Of a stretch of DNA of 64,000 bases, positions 44,601 through 54,024 are shown one piece after another. A program made the position numbers and the translations under genes. Below the pieces are notes generated by a model, which saw only the letters and a program-made list of their open reading frames with translations, did not search any database and was not told the DNA's origin. Where the stretch lies: positions 66,360-130,359 of the forward strand of contig CAZVNP010000002.1 in NCBI GenBank assembly GCA_964628285.1. Direction: 5' to 3'. Numbering within the stretch: the stretch's first letter is position 1; the number at the start of each line of letters is the position of its first letter. This stretch comes from JAPLDP01 sp964628285 (GTDB taxonomy: Bacteria; Bacteroidota; Bacteroidia; Bacteroidales; JAGONC01).

Positions 44601-45734
44601 CAGAGAGGAAGCAATGCCCGTGGCCGCCGACAGCCATCCCGACGCCATTGAAGGGTTTTGCTCATAGGCAAGCGTTCTTTGGACCTGCGTTACGGCTTCA
44701 TCGGTGGTTTCGGCCGAGAAACGACCGACAATCAATTCGGGATAGGAATCATTGCCTGAAATATAACCATAGCTGTTATCCGACAAGGATGCTTCGCCGT
44801 GAGGATTTGACGGCACCTGCTCCTCGTCGCCGACGAGCAGCAGAAAGGTCAATCCGTGCTCATTGTAATAATTCTCCACATAAGTCTTGATCGCCTGGGC
44901 ATCGCCTATGGTGGCCACATCAACGATCTGCACCGGCATGCCCGTTTTGATCTTCCAATCCACAAAGGGTTGCATGGTCTCAATAAAATCTCCGTAGCTG
45001 ATGATAAGCATATTGCCATTGTCATCGAGGGGATTGTACCGGTTACGGCCCGCATTCAGAAAATGACGGTCATAGATACGCTGAAACTCACTGTTGACAA
45101 GTGTTGTCATACCATTGCGATGGAACGGGTTCAGACCGTGGTCACCGGTGCTTTTCACCTCCACGATGATCTCACTGTAAACACGCAAGGTCCTGGTGAC
45201 AGGGTTGTACTGAAAAGGATTGACCATGACCGTTTGCCCGCGGTGATCCCTCATGATGTAAGGCGTACCCAGTTCAGCCAGTTTACCGGGGAAGAAACCG
45301 TTACAACCATAAATTCTTCCGAAATTATACGGTACGGACGAAGGGTCAATGTCGCGTAAAAGGTTGCCCTTGGAAGGCGCAATCAACAGGCCTTCATAAT
45401 CGGTGTATGAAGAGGCAATCACCTTGACATCCATCCTGGCTTCATCAGGTATGATAACCGAGGCGGTGAGCTTGGGGAGATCAGGCGAACCGGCGATCAG
45501 CAATGGTGTGGCATTGCCCACCGTGATAACCGTGGCCTTGCCCGACGGTGTCATGACATCCTCGCGTGAAAATCCGTCGATATTAAACCTTATGACTATG
45601 CGGTCATTGTCGGAAGAGACCAGCTGTATCCTGGCCGGAACAGGATACGGCGAATGGATATCCGTCCAATCATAAGCAGACGCACATTGAAACAATAAAA
45701 AAAGCAGGATCGTAATTACACCGGATTTTTTCAT
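41616..45734 (-). CDS. Gingipain-type C25 cysteine peptidase with type IX sorting domain (1)
   Basis: A 1372-residue secreted peptidase. Order: signal peptide (1-20, ending ASA), C25 propeptide region to about 230, catalytic domain about 240-570, two CARDB/Ig-like repeats that each contain a D-TGNxNG acidic loop (about 690-890), an alpha/beta module (IPAIVVDLDGDHSSG), a carboxypeptidase-regulatory-like fold (GTVTGTVTDVKTGLPLAGAKI), a fibronectin III-like domain, and a C-terminal sorting domain (NNYPNPFTTQTTLTFAL to LGTKRMVLIR). The catalytic dyad appears as His444 in YTGHGSS and Cys477 in SVACWNG. Cargo of the SprA system is expected. It lies 62 bases downstream of a second C25 gene. Confidence 0.9.
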   Translation of the reverse strand: MKKSGVITILLFLLFQCASAYDWTDIHSPYPVPARIQLVSSDNDRIVIRFNIDGFSREDVMTPSGKATVITVGNATPLLIAGSPDLPKLTASVIIPDEARMDVKVIASSYTDYEGLLIAPSKGNLLRDIDPSSVPYNFGRIYGCNGFFPGKLAELGTPYIMRDHRGQTVMVNPFQYNPVTRTLRVYSEIIVEVKSTGDHGLNPFHRNGMTTLVNSEFQRIYDRHFLNAGRNRYNPLDDNGNMLIISYGDFIETMQPFVDWKIKTGMPVQIVDVATIGDAQAIKTYVENYYNEHGLTFLLLVGDEEQVPSNPHGEASLSDNSYGYISGNDSYPELIVGRFSAETTDEAVTQVQRTLAYEQNPSMASGWLSAATGIASSLGPGDDDEYDYQHVRNLRTQLLGYTYSQCAELYDGSQGGEDASGNPTPLMVADQINAGSGLILYTGHGSSLGWGTSGFSSGNVNALTNTGMWPFIWSVACWNGLFGGGTCFAEAWLRATDSAGHPTGAVAALMSTISQAWTPPMEGQDEMVSIMVESYQNNIKRTFGGISVNGCMKMNDSYGYDGTVETDAWTIFGDPSLMIRTAAPQTMTVTHPDDLFIGSSALTIYCDREGALAALTLRDHQILGTAAISEGTGVIIFEPLTAADTLSLVLTAYNCVPYTAEIRVIQAEGPYLVFDACQVNDATGNGNGMLDYGENVGLSLSMKNVGTEDAGDVTVTLASGDPYVTISDNYEEFGNISSGGSVTRDNAFAFAVSPDVADNHPVIFTVEAATPVNNTWSSSFVIKAHAPDLELGSWFVDDQTGNQNGKLDPDETVGMVLTVANMGSSDAYDVQGELTSEDVYVTLQQNTLPYGTVDAGGTAVQTFTVTADDATPMGHVATFIVALSGTTGITVLDSFNIIIGQIPAIVVDLDGDHSSGPVLFEALQSLGVNADYQTTLPEELTLYSSVFVCLGTYPAKHILTGAEGLKLANYLDAGGSLYMEGADTWAFDDQTAAQPMFYINGVNDGSNDMTTLEGQNGTFTQGMTFVYSGENNYMDHIEPVTPAFMILMNTGPVYGAAVAYDAGTYKTVGTSFEFSGLKDGPSPSTRQHFLSEVIDFLGVGVIPTGTVTGTVTDVKTGLPLAGAKISVGSYWTLAGSDGTYSGVFPAGEWPLCASAGGYETGCGTIAIYPDSIISQDFALLQMKAPYNLHASLSVNILTLTWDMDAMRDFQHYSVYRSKNSDAFTLLVNTTEKIYTDVLSATAFYHYFVTAMYANGTESFSSDTVTMEYSSTGIPVIEEPPEATKLGNNYPNPFTTQTTLTFALKESNKVLITVFRPTGKTVRILVDETLNAGDYKITWDGTDDSGRSLPAGIYLYQMKAGGYLGTKRMVLIR

Positions 45735-45796
45735 TGTATCATGATTGCGGAAACATTCAGATTCTCAAAAATAAAGAAAAACAGAGATTAAAGCAA

Positions 45797-48700
45797 TTAT
45801 TCCGACAAAATTATTTTTCTGATGACCGTATAATCCGCCGTTTGAAGCCTGCAGTAATAGAGGCCTGCCTTCAGTCCCGATGCGCCAAGCACAAAGGTAT
45901 GACGCCCTGACGGCTCGTTTTCACCCCTGATCAGTACCGCAATCTCAGTCCCCATAGCATTATAAAGTGTCAGGCTGACAGATGAGGGATGTTCAAGGAA
46001 ATAGTTTATATTCACCTGTTCGGTAAAGGGATTCGGGTATATGGTCACCGGCTCGTCCTTTGTCAGATTCTCTATTCCTGTATACACAAAATAGATCGCA
46101 TTGGAAGCGACCGATTCACAGCCATTCTCGTTGGTATAGGTGGCGGTGTATTCACCTGTGGCCATGGGTGTATAAATTTGCCCGGTAGCTCCCTCAATGG
46201 GCTGGCCCCAGATATACCATTGATTTCCGCTTTCCATGTTGGAGATGAGATCATCGCCCTGCTGAATTATTTCAGGTGCCGGCGGCAGTTCCAAGACGGG
46301 GAGAGTCACTTCTCCGGAAATGGTATCCTGACCGTCGCTGACTTCGACGGTATAGAGTGTTGTTTCGGAAGGTGTTGCCCAGGGATTGAAGATCGTCGGG
46401 TCGTTCAGTGATTCCGGAGGTGACCACAGGTAGGTGTATGTGCCGCTGCCTCCCGACGGTATGGCGAAAAGCTGCCCTGTCTGTCCTGAACAAATATGAT
46501 CGGGATAAGCCAATACTGAAAGTGACAGCGGACCACTGGCGCCACCCACCGAAGGCATGACGATATAATCCACCCAGCCACAATCGCTGCCGTTGGAAAG
46601 GCTGTAATCTTTCTCGTAAGACCATTTGAACACATGAGTGCCCATGGTCACCGGAAAAACCACACGGCTCCAATCCATTTCGCCCGACCATTCACCCATC
46701 ACCACTCCGTCAATGTAAAACTTCAGAAAATCGTATGTGGCCTCCGACGATACTTTTCTGAAAAAGGAGATGCTGTCGTCGGCTGTGACATCAAAGGATA
46801 GCTGAAGGATAGAGCTCTGCAAGTCGTTGATATCGCCCGACTGTGCACAGAAGTCCCCGGAATAGGGATTGGCATTGGTGATGAACCAATCGGCGTCGCC
46901 ACTCAGCTGCCAGTCGAATGCCCCAAAATCAGCCGTTTCAAAATCTTCAACGACCAGACCTATTTTGGTACTGTATGATTTATCTATAATGTAAGGCAAT
47001 GCTTCGAGGTGGGCATCGAAGACCGCGACGGTTCCTATCGGAGTGGCGGGGTCGACGGTGACGATGAAAGAGGCCTCGGCCATCTGGCTGTAAGGTATGA
47101 CTCCGATATCGTAAGATGAGGTATTCAGCGACAGGTATTCGTTTGCGGTGGTCAGCGCCAGGGTGCCGTCCATGGCATCGCTGTGGCCGTTATTAAAGGT
47201 ATGCACGATGACTGCCGCCATTTCTCCGGCTTCCAGACGACCGTTACCGTTACCTACCAGGGTGTCGGCGATGGTCATGTTACCCAGTGACAGCAAGGGT
47301 GCGTTAAGCGTCATGGTGAAAGTTGAATTCCATACCTCGCTGCCGTCGGTCACCTGCAGGGTGAACGACACTTTATGCTGATCGGGTATGGAATCGAGGA
47401 TGGAAACGGCAAAAGCACCTTCTTCAGTCACGATGCCACCGCTGGGGATATCTGTCCAGGTGTTTGAATTATCGGTAATCTGAACATAGGGATCGTCTGT
47501 TGTCAACACGGCCATCAAATTTGTAGCTCCCGTATTGCCCACGTTTTCGAGCGAGAGGTTCAGCAGGATGTTTTCGCCATAATCGGCCAGACCGTTGCCG
47601 TTACCGCTCTCATCGTTGATGGTATAAGCATTGAACAGCACATAAGGCCCTTCGGGCGAGGCGACGACTACCGTTCCCATGAAGGGCTGTCTGTTTTGGG
47701 CGGTGACGACAATATCAGCTGTTCCGGGCACGGTGATGGGTGTCAGTGGCACCTCGGCCAGGCCCGTCTCATCGGCGACGGCGGAACCATATAAGACACC
47801 ATCCATGGAGATAGCCACAAAAGCATACGGCTCGGCCGTCACCGTGAAGGATGTGGATGCCAGCGGCATCAACGGATCGTAAGTGACGGTCATAGCTGCA
47901 GGCATCCCCATATAGGGTGCCAGCGAGGGATCTCCCATGAGGCAATAGATCTCCCAGTAGTATTGTGCGCTGCCCGGTGAGCCTTGGGTTACTGACAGGT
48001 TGCCGGCGAAGATCATCTGATCCTGTGTTGTGTACCAGTCTTCAGGGGATTCTCCATGGTCATGAAACATCCTGTCATAAGCGCCCAGAGAGGTCTCCTC
48101 GTATGAGGGAGGGTCTTCGGTGATGGGCCCCACACCCACTGCCCAGTAATAATCTTCATCCCAATAGGTGCTGTTGGAACCGCCTATATAACCCACGGCT
48201 CCTTTGTTCTCAGCCCTCAGCAAGGCTTCGCCGAAACAGGCCAGGGTGCCGAACTCGTTTGTCAGGCAGGCGTTGCCAACCAACAAACCGTATTTATCCT
48301 GGTTCTGCAGGGTGGCTATATCCGAAATGCTGAACGACGGATCGGCCCATCCGCTCTGGCTGCCATGAGCAGTGTAATTGGCGTAGCCGACGCCGTCGCT
48401 GACGTTCTGGATGATCTGGGCGGCCTGACTGCCCGACTGGGGATAGAGGTAAGTATGTGACAGGATACCGTGGCCTTCATTGAAATAATTCTCCGTTCCA
48501 TAATTGATCTGACCGTTGGCCCAGTTAGGACCAAAGTTCGCGTCCATGCCGCCAATCATGACCACCTCACCGAGATAGGATGGATCGGGCATGGTAAACT
48601 CCTCATACTCCAGGGTTTTGTCGATCTGGGGTTGCAGCTCGTCGGGGTTGTTGGCTGAAAAACGGCCGTAATATATTTCGGGGAAATAGTCGCCGGTGTA

Positions 48701-49729
48701 CTCGCAATATTTTAGATCCGACGGACCGCTCAGGTTCCAGGCAGGGATCTGTGCCACATCGCCCACAAAAAGTACAAACGACGGAGCCGGATTCTCAGGG
48801 GTCCCGGATTCATAAAGTGACTGCAAATAGGCTTTTATCGATCCTGTGGTGTTACCTACTTCCGGATCATCGGTGTACGCCTCAATGACATGGAAACCCT
48901 TTTTGATCTTCCATGCGATGTAAGGCTGTAACTGATCATGAAACATGGGATCGGAAACGATGACAAGGGTCACCGGGTACTTCGTCATCGTGTCGCGCGT
49001 TTGGACAGGTTTATAATTGACAAGAAACCTGTCGAGGCCTTTGAAATAAGGCGATTCATTTTTCTGTTTCTCCCTGATTGTCAAGGCCAGATTGCCGTCT
49101 TTGAAAACGATCTCCGCATCGATCGCCTTTATGATCCTTAAAGTCTGCTTCACTGGATTATACTGAACCGGGGCCACATTGATGCGGCCGATGCGTACAC
49201 CGCGCATGATGCCCAGAACATCCACCGTCACGGGTTCCATACCGTAAAAATTATCGGTATGGTAAATGGCGGCATTATATTCAAAAGGTGATATCTGACC
49301 GCCGTTTTTGGCAACCGGCGGCTGCGCAGGCATGACAGGCATGGAGATGCCAAGTTCCGTTAGCGTGTGCTCCTCGTAAGTGATGCTGAGAATATGCACC
49401 TCCGTTGAGGCGTCAACAGGGACTTCAATCAGTTTTCGCAACACAGGCAACATGGGTGCGCCGGTCTCCTCCGTGTTCGAATACCCTTCAACACATAGAC
49501 GGGCAAAAGCCCCCATTTTAGTTTTTACCTCAAACCAGTTAAAATTGGAAAAAGTACTGACGAAATGAATGATGGAATAGCTGTTATTCCTGATGTCGAA
49601 GGCATTCGCCTTATCATCGAGTTTCACATTCCCGGCCGTAAGCAATAGCGATGCCCCAAAGAAAAGAATAGCTGAAAGCGTAACAGATAAAAAATTACCT
49701 GACACATTGAAACGTGTAAAGGTTCTCAT
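45797..49729 (-). CDS. Gingipain-type C25 cysteine peptidase with type IX sorting domain (2)
   Basis: A 1310-residue paralogue encoded just upstream of the previous peptidase. Signal peptide about 1-33, propeptide to about 230, C25 catalytic domain about 245-600 with His455 in YTAHGSQSG and Cys488 in GNACLTN; the His-Cys spacing of 33 is the same as in the other copy. Two CARDB-like repeats with D-SGNGNG loops follow, then a jelly-roll anchor domain (EDFETADFGAFDWQLSG), a PKD/SprB-like region (CSGQTGQLFAIPSGGSGTYT) and a sorting domain (IYPNPFTEQVNINYFLE). The different tails suggest different surface roles. Confidence 0.9.
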   Translation of the reverse strand: MRTFTRFNVSGNFLSVTLSAILFFGASLLLTAGNVKLDDKANAFDIRNNSYSIIHFVSTFSNFNWFEVKTKMGAFARLCVEGYSNTEETGAPMLPVLRKLIEVPVDASTEVHILSITYEEHTLTELGISMPVMPAQPPVAKNGGQISPFEYNAAIYHTDNFYGMEPVTVDVLGIMRGVRIGRINVAPVQYNPVKQTLRIIKAIDAEIVFKDGNLALTIREKQKNESPYFKGLDRFLVNYKPVQTRDTMTKYPVTLVIVSDPMFHDQLQPYIAWKIKKGFHVIEAYTDDPEVGNTTGSIKAYLQSLYESGTPENPAPSFVLFVGDVAQIPAWNLSGPSDLKYCEYTGDYFPEIYYGRFSANNPDELQPQIDKTLEYEEFTMPDPSYLGEVVMIGGMDANFGPNWANGQINYGTENYFNEGHGILSHTYLYPQSGSQAAQIIQNVSDGVGYANYTAHGSQSGWADPSFSISDIATLQNQDKYGLLVGNACLTNEFGTLACFGEALLRAENKGAVGYIGGSNSTYWDEDYYWAVGVGPITEDPPSYEETSLGAYDRMFHDHGESPEDWYTTQDQMIFAGNLSVTQGSPGSAQYYWEIYCLMGDPSLAPYMGMPAAMTVTYDPLMPLASTSFTVTAEPYAFVAISMDGVLYGSAVADETGLAEVPLTPITVPGTADIVVTAQNRQPFMGTVVVASPEGPYVLFNAYTINDESGNGNGLADYGENILLNLSLENVGNTGATNLMAVLTTDDPYVQITDNSNTWTDIPSGGIVTEEGAFAVSILDSIPDQHKVSFTLQVTDGSEVWNSTFTMTLNAPLLSLGNMTIADTLVGNGNGRLEAGEMAAVIVHTFNNGHSDAMDGTLALTTANEYLSLNTSSYDIGVIPYSQMAEASFIVTVDPATPIGTVAVFDAHLEALPYIIDKSYSTKIGLVVEDFETADFGAFDWQLSGDADWFITNANPYSGDFCAQSGDINDLQSSILQLSFDVTADDSISFFRKVSSEATYDFLKFYIDGVVMGEWSGEMDWSRVVFPVTMGTHVFKWSYEKDYSLSNGSDCGWVDYIVMPSVGGASGPLSLSVLAYPDHICSGQTGQLFAIPSGGSGTYTYLWSPPESLNDPTIFNPWATPSETTLYTVEVSDGQDTISGEVTLPVLELPPAPEIIQQGDDLISNMESGNQWYIWGQPIEGATGQIYTPMATGEYTATYTNENGCESVASNAIYFVYTGIENLTKDEPVTIYPNPFTEQVNINYFLEHPSSVSLTLYNAMGTEIAVLIRGENEPSGRHTFVLGASGLKAGLYYCRLQTADYTVIRKIILSE

Positions 49730-49775
49730 GTTATTAATGAATTATTATTTGACACTCCCGAAAATCCAAAGTGTA

Positions 49776-49783
49776 CAAAATTA
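49776..49783 (-). promoter_or_regulatory. -7 box of the C25 peptidase pair
   Basis: The minus strand reads TAATTTTG, a perfect TAnnTTTG match, 47 bases before the ATG at 49729. The next peptidase has only 62 bases upstream and no clear box, so the two may share this promoter. Confidence 0.55.
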
Positions 49784-49855
49784 TTTATTTTAATCGGATC
49801 GGGGTCATTTTAACCAATTATTTCCGGATAAAACTCATGCATTGATCGGTTTGTT

Positions 49856-51088
49856 TCATGACAGTTTCTCGGCCAGATATTTTTTTGATATCTGCCTGAC
49901 GGGATACCATGCCGCAGCGAAACCGATAATAAAAACCGTGAGGAACACGCGCACAAAATCCATGACCTGCATCTGTACCGGATAGGCATCGATGATAAAT
50001 GAACCCGAGCCGCCTTTGAGTGGTATGACGCCATAACGCTGCTGTATCCAGCATACCAGTGCCCCCAGTGTCAATCCGAGGATGGCACCTGAAAAAGAGA
50101 TCATCATCCCTTCGGTCAGGAAGATGCGTTTGATCAGACGGTTGCCGGCACCCATGCTTCGCAGCACGGCGATATCCTTCCTCTTGTCAAGGATCAGCAT
50201 TGACAGTGAGCCTATCACATTGAAAGTGGCAATGATCAGAATGAACGCCAATATCAGGAAAACAGCGAGTTTCTCCGATTTCATGATCTTGTACAGCAAT
50301 GCCTGCTGTTGAATTCTGTTCCTGACAACAAAACGGTCTCCGCACAGCCTGCTGATTTCGTCCTGCAGTTTTTCCCTGTCAGTCTGGGGGGCCAGGCCTA
50401 TCTCTATGGATGTCACCTCGTCGGTGTATTCGAGCAAGTCGCGTGCGAAGGCGATAGGGACGATCATGTACCTGGAATCGAAATCCTGCTGTATCGAGAA
50501 AATGCCTGCAGGCATGATGACGGCTGAGTTGAAGGCCTGATCCAGCGAGGTATAGGAACTCCTGGTCCGTTTGGGAACATACACATGGATGGGATCGGAG
50601 TAATCGTCCGGGTTGATGCCAAGATAATAAGCCACGCCATAGCCCACCACGGCAAAAGGTTTACCGTGCGACTGAAGGATGAAATCACCGCCCACCATCA
50701 TGGTGTCGAGGCCGCTCAGACGGACATAATCCTCCGACACTCCCTTCATGGTTACGATGTATTGCTTGGAGGTGTACTTCAGCAGGGCTGTTTCTTCCAG
50801 TACTTCGGTATACCGTAAAACGCCCGGAAGGGCTTTGATGGAGTCGCCCGGAAGATCGGAGGGACGGAAGACCTTGCCCTCCTTCACCGTGATCATCAGG
50901 TCGGGATCAAAGCTGTTGAAAAGAGTGGTCACTATTTTCTCAAAACCGTTGAACACTGAAAGGATGATGATGAGAGCCATGGTGCCGATGGTGACGCCGG
51001 CAACGGCTATCCCCGAAATGATGTTAATGATGTTATGGGATTTCCTGGAGATGAGATACCGTTTGGCTATGTAAACAGGAACCTTCAA
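49856..51088 (-). CDS. LolC/LolE-type ABC permease (FtsX superfamily)
   Basis: The family extracts lipoproteins from the inner membrane for transport to the outer membrane. The 410-residue protein begins IAKRYLISRKSHNIINIISGIAVAGVTIGTMALI, the LolC/E N-terminus with the first membrane segment, followed by a large periplasmic domain (about 50-270) and three C-terminal segments (AVFLILAFILIIATFNVIGSLSMLI near 275, MMISFSGAILGLTLGALVCW near 325, VFLTVFIIGFAAAW near 378). No lolD ATPase gene is adjacent. It is the last of a minus-strand run that starts at rbfA, a neighbour it has in other Bacteroidota. Confidence 0.88.
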   Translation of the reverse strand: MKVPVYIAKRYLISRKSHNIINIISGIAVAGVTIGTMALIIILSVFNGFEKIVTTLFNSFDPDLMITVKEGKVFRPSDLPGDSIKALPGVLRYTEVLEETALLKYTSKQYIVTMKGVSEDYVRLSGLDTMMVGGDFILQSHGKPFAVVGYGVAYYLGINPDDYSDPIHVYVPKRTRSSYTSLDQAFNSAVIMPAGIFSIQQDFDSRYMIVPIAFARDLLEYTDEVTSIEIGLAPQTDREKLQDEISRLCGDRFVVRNRIQQQALLYKIMKSEKLAVFLILAFILIIATFNVIGSLSMLILDKRKDIAVLRSMGAGNRLIKRIFLTEGMMISFSGAILGLTLGALVCWIQQRYGVIPLKGGSGSFIIDAYPVQMQVMDFVRVFLTVFIIGFAAAWYPVRQISKKYLAEKLS

Positions 51089-51139
51089 TGTTATGAAAAT
51101 TATGACGTTCGGCCACGGCTAAAGGCCGACCCTCTGAAA

Positions 51140-53152
51140 TCATTTGCAATACGCCTCTATTTCATTGGCAGCCTGGGCATAACCCAGCCGAGAAGACATG
51201 ATCCAGTCGGCGCAGGCACCCTCTTTATCGTTCAACTTGAATTTGGTTATACCCCGGTTATAATAGGCGAGGCTGTATTTGGGTTCAATGCTGATGGCCT
51301 TATTAAAATCTTCCAGTGCTCCTGTGTAATCGTCCAGGTTCAGCCTGGCAAAGCCCCTGCCGTGAATGGCATTGAAATTACCGGGCAGGTACTTCAATGA
51401 CAGATTGTAATCGTTAATGGCGCCGGTGAAATCTTTCATCAGGGCCCTGGAATTGCCACGGTTGTTATAAGCAATATAATAATACGGATTCAATTTCAAG
51501 CACTTAGTGAAATCGTCGATTGATTTTTGGTATTCACCGAGTTTCTGCCACACCATCCCCCGTCCGTTATAGGCTGCCGAATAATCTGGGTCGAGACTGA
51601 TAGCCTGATTATAATCCTGGAGGGCTTCCTGGTACTGTCCGAGGGTTTGCCTGGCATTACCGCGGTTATTGAATGCCAGTGAATAGGTGGGTTCCATCCT
51701 GATGGCCAGATCATAATCAGCTATGGCCTCAGTATAGTCGCCGATGTTGAATTTGGCCAGCCCCCGGGCATTGAGCATCAGTCCCTGGCCTTTGTTTAGC
51801 TCATAGGATTTATTGAAGTACATGATCGCCCGTTCGGGCTTACCCAGCTCAAGGTAAGAATTACCCAGGGATGTATAACCGAAATAAAGGTCAGGATATT
51901 TTTTGGTCAGATCCTCAAAAAGGGTAATGCTGTCGTGCCAGACTTTTACCCGCTGGTAGGTGGTTACGCCGAAATAAATCAGATACCCGGCAAATAAAGG
52001 GATCAGCAAATACTTTATCCGGTCGCGGCGTTCCAGCAACAGGAGAACGATACCGGCCAGCACCATAAAAATACCTATTGAAGGGATATATGTATAACGG
52101 TCCGAGACATAGCTCTCATTGATATTCATCCCCATGACCGTCACAATGGTGATAAAAAAGAAAGCCAAACCGGCAGGGATAAGACGGTTGCGGTTGATGA
52201 AATAGATCCCAGCACCAACGATCACCAGAAGAGGGAGTATCCAGAGCATGTGGATCAGCCTGAACCGTGAAGGATAATACAGTTGAGGCAAGGCATACAC
52301 CACCGACAGCTTGTTGGGGACAACGGTCCGGTAAGACCACTGCAAAAGCCTGTAGGACTGAAACGTCGCTTTGTTGGCAATATAAGTTGGGACGCTGGGA
52401 AATGACCGCATCGTGATCTTATTATTCTTACCTGCTTCACCCGGTCTGAGTGCCCGGACGTTCTCGGGTGGTGACCAGAAAACACCGTAAAGAGTCAGTC
52501 CCATCAACAAAACAATGAAATACGGTATTTTTTCACTGACCAGTTTCCATCCTGCCTTTCTTCTTATCATGAAATCGATGATGAAAAGGACCAGAGGAAG
52601 TGTGATGATCATCGATTTGGAAAGAATACCCAAAAGAAAAAGAAGACTTCCCAGGATGATATAACGGTACTTTTTTTTCAAAAGATATTGCACATAAGAC
52701 AATAAACTGGCGAGGAAGAAAAAACCGAACATGACATCTTTCCTTTCCACGGCCCACGCCACCGACTCGACTTTCAAAGGGCATATGCCGAAAAGTGCCG
52801 CCACCAAAAACGATATCCAGGGCACATACCTGTTGTCCGGATACATGATCCTCAGCAGTTTTATAAGAAGTAAAAACAGCAGCAGGGTGCTGGCTATGTG
52901 GAACAAAAGATTGGTCGTATGATAAACCACCGGATTGAGCCCGAAAAAATGTTTCTCCACAGCCCATGATAAGTACACCAATGGTTTGTACCATGGTGAG
53001 AAGCCATGATCCTNNNNNNNNNNNNNNNNNNNNNNNNNNNNNNNNNNNNNNNNNNNNNNNNNNNNNNNNNNNNNNNNNNNNNNNNNNNNNNNNNNNNNNN
53101 NNNNNNNNNNNNNAATGGAACTCTCATTGCCAGAACACTTTAATTTATGCAT
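51140..53152 (-). CDS. TMTC-like GT-C glycosyltransferase with TPR repeats, interrupted by a sequence gap
   Basis: An integral membrane protein whose family fuses a GT-C sugar transferase to tetratricopeptide repeats; eukaryotic TMTC proteins are O-mannosyltransferases. The ATG at 53152 follows AAAGGAG and gives 13 residues before the run of N; the region after the gap begins FSPWYKPLVYLSWAVEKHFFGLNP, a conserved segment of this family. About nine membrane segments follow, then some seven TPR units (from residue about 400; repeats such as YSLAFNNRGNARQTLGQYQEAL). The expected first membrane segment and acidic catalytic motif are lost in the gap, so its true length is larger than the N-run shows. 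The reading frame across the gap cannot be confirmed. Confidence 0.75.
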   Translation of the reverse strand: MHKLKCSGNESSIXXXXXXXXXXXXXXXXXXXXXXXXXXXXXXXXXXDHGFSPWYKPLVYLSWAVEKHFFGLNPVVYHTTNLLFHIASTLLLFLLLIKLLRIMYPDNRYVPWISFLVAALFGICPLKVESVAWAVERKDVMFGFFFLASLLSYVQYLLKKKYRYIILGSLLFLLGILSKSMIITLPLVLFIIDFMIRRKAGWKLVSEKIPYFIVLLMGLTLYGVFWSPPENVRALRPGEAGKNNKITMRSFPSVPTYIANKATFQSYRLLQWSYRTVVPNKLSVVYALPQLYYPSRFRLIHMLWILPLLVIVGAGIYFINRNRLIPAGLAFFFITIVTVMGMNINESYVSDRYTYIPSIGIFMVLAGIVLLLLERRDRIKYLLIPLFAGYLIYFGVTTYQRVKVWHDSITLFEDLTKKYPDLYFGYTSLGNSYLELGKPERAIMYFNKSYELNKGQGLMLNARGLAKFNIGDYTEAIADYDLAIRMEPTYSLAFNNRGNARQTLGQYQEALQDYNQAISLDPDYSAAYNGRGMVWQKLGEYQKSIDDFTKCLKLNPYYYIAYNNRGNSRALMKDFTGAINDYNLSLKYLPGNFNAIHGRGFARLNLDDYTGALEDFNKAISIEPKYSLAYYNRGITKFKLNDKEGACADWIMSSRLGYAQAANEIEAYCK
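53014..53113. other. Assembly gap (100 N)
   Basis: A run of exactly 100 N, the usual filler for a gap of unknown length between contigs. It falls in the N-terminal coding region of the glycosyltransferase gene. Comparing the family layout, some 60-80 residues probably lie in the gap, which would make it larger than 100 bases. Confidence 0.95.
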
Positions 53153-53172
53153 CTCCTTTCGTGCTTCAGCTC

Positions 53173-53979
53173 CTACGTCCACGCTTTAACGATCAGTCCG
53201 GTACCTGAAGTATGATGCATTTCCAGATCCAGAAAGTTCAGGGACAGAAAAAAGGGAAATATAATAAGGTAATAAAAAGGCACGACGACGAAAAACCACC
53301 TGGAGCGGCTCAGCATCATCATGGGATATTTCATGGATAATTGCCACGACAGGTTACCCGGCACGCCATAGGAATAACGGACCTCCGTACGTTTAAATCC
53401 GGCATGTGTCAGCCTCATGACCATCTCCATGGCATTATAACCTTCACGCACATGCTCACCGATGAATGATCCATCACCATGGTAACGGACATCAGACCCT
53501 CCCCTGTCGGAGGGAGTGGATATCAATAACATACCGCCCGGTTTCAAGGAAGCGGCAAAATTCTCAAAGACCACTGTATCCTTTTCGATATGTTCCATGA
53601 CATCCACACACAAGATCAGATCGTATGCTTTCTCCTGTCTGTATGTTAACAGGTCGGCATCATGAAAGCCTGCATTTTTCATGGCCGTACGTTCAAAAAA
53701 ATGCTGACAATCCGCCATCTCCTCCTTCTTGACATCGACACCTGTAATGACCATCCCCGGCCATCTGTGTGCTATGTAATAACTGTACTGACCGAAGCCG
53801 GCACCGGCATCGAGTACCGCGGCGCGGCCGGCCTTAAGGCGTGCCCATGTTCTAATTTCTTTTCTGATATGCCATGAACGCAACAGCAACAGATCGAGGA
53901 GAAAATAAAACAACTTGCGCAGCCAGGGTGACCGGTTGAAGAAGTGGCCCAGCCGGCGTTTTATTGGATCATATTCCAT
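53173..53979 (-). CDS. Class I SAM-dependent methyltransferase
   Basis: A 268-residue methyltransferase. Motif I is AVLDAGAGFGQYSYYIA near residue 54, the acidic residue that binds the ribose is in VITGVDVKKEEM near 78, and motif II/III is DLILCVDVMEHIEKDTVVF near 121 with LKPGGMLLISTPS near 148. The C-terminal part has a hydrophobic segment (FFVVVPFYYLIIFPFFLSL, about 228-246) that may hold it at the membrane. It lies 45 bases after rbfA and 20 bases before the glycosyltransferase gene, so the two may act on the same glycan or lipid. The substrate is unknown. Confidence 0.82.
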   Translation of the reverse strand: MEYDPIKRRLGHFFNRSPWLRKLFYFLLDLLLLRSWHIRKEIRTWARLKAGRAAVLDAGAGFGQYSYYIAHRWPGMVITGVDVKKEEMADCQHFFERTAMKNAGFHDADLLTYRQEKAYDLILCVDVMEHIEKDTVVFENFAASLKPGGMLLISTPSDRGGSDVRYHGDGSFIGEHVREGYNAMEMVMRLTHAGFKRTEVRYSYGVPGNLSWQLSMKYPMMMLSRSRWFFVVVPFYYLIIFPFFLSLNFLDLEMHHTSGTGLIVKAWT

Positions 53980-54024
53980 GGTTCGTTCGGTTTGTGGTCA
54001 CAGTGACGGACGCCGTGAAATGGA

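Noticed and set aside
41616..45734. Metacaspase or caspase (C14) assignment for the large peptidase
   Set aside because: The His-Cys contexts, propeptide, Ig-like tail and sorting domain match the gingipain (C25) layout better.
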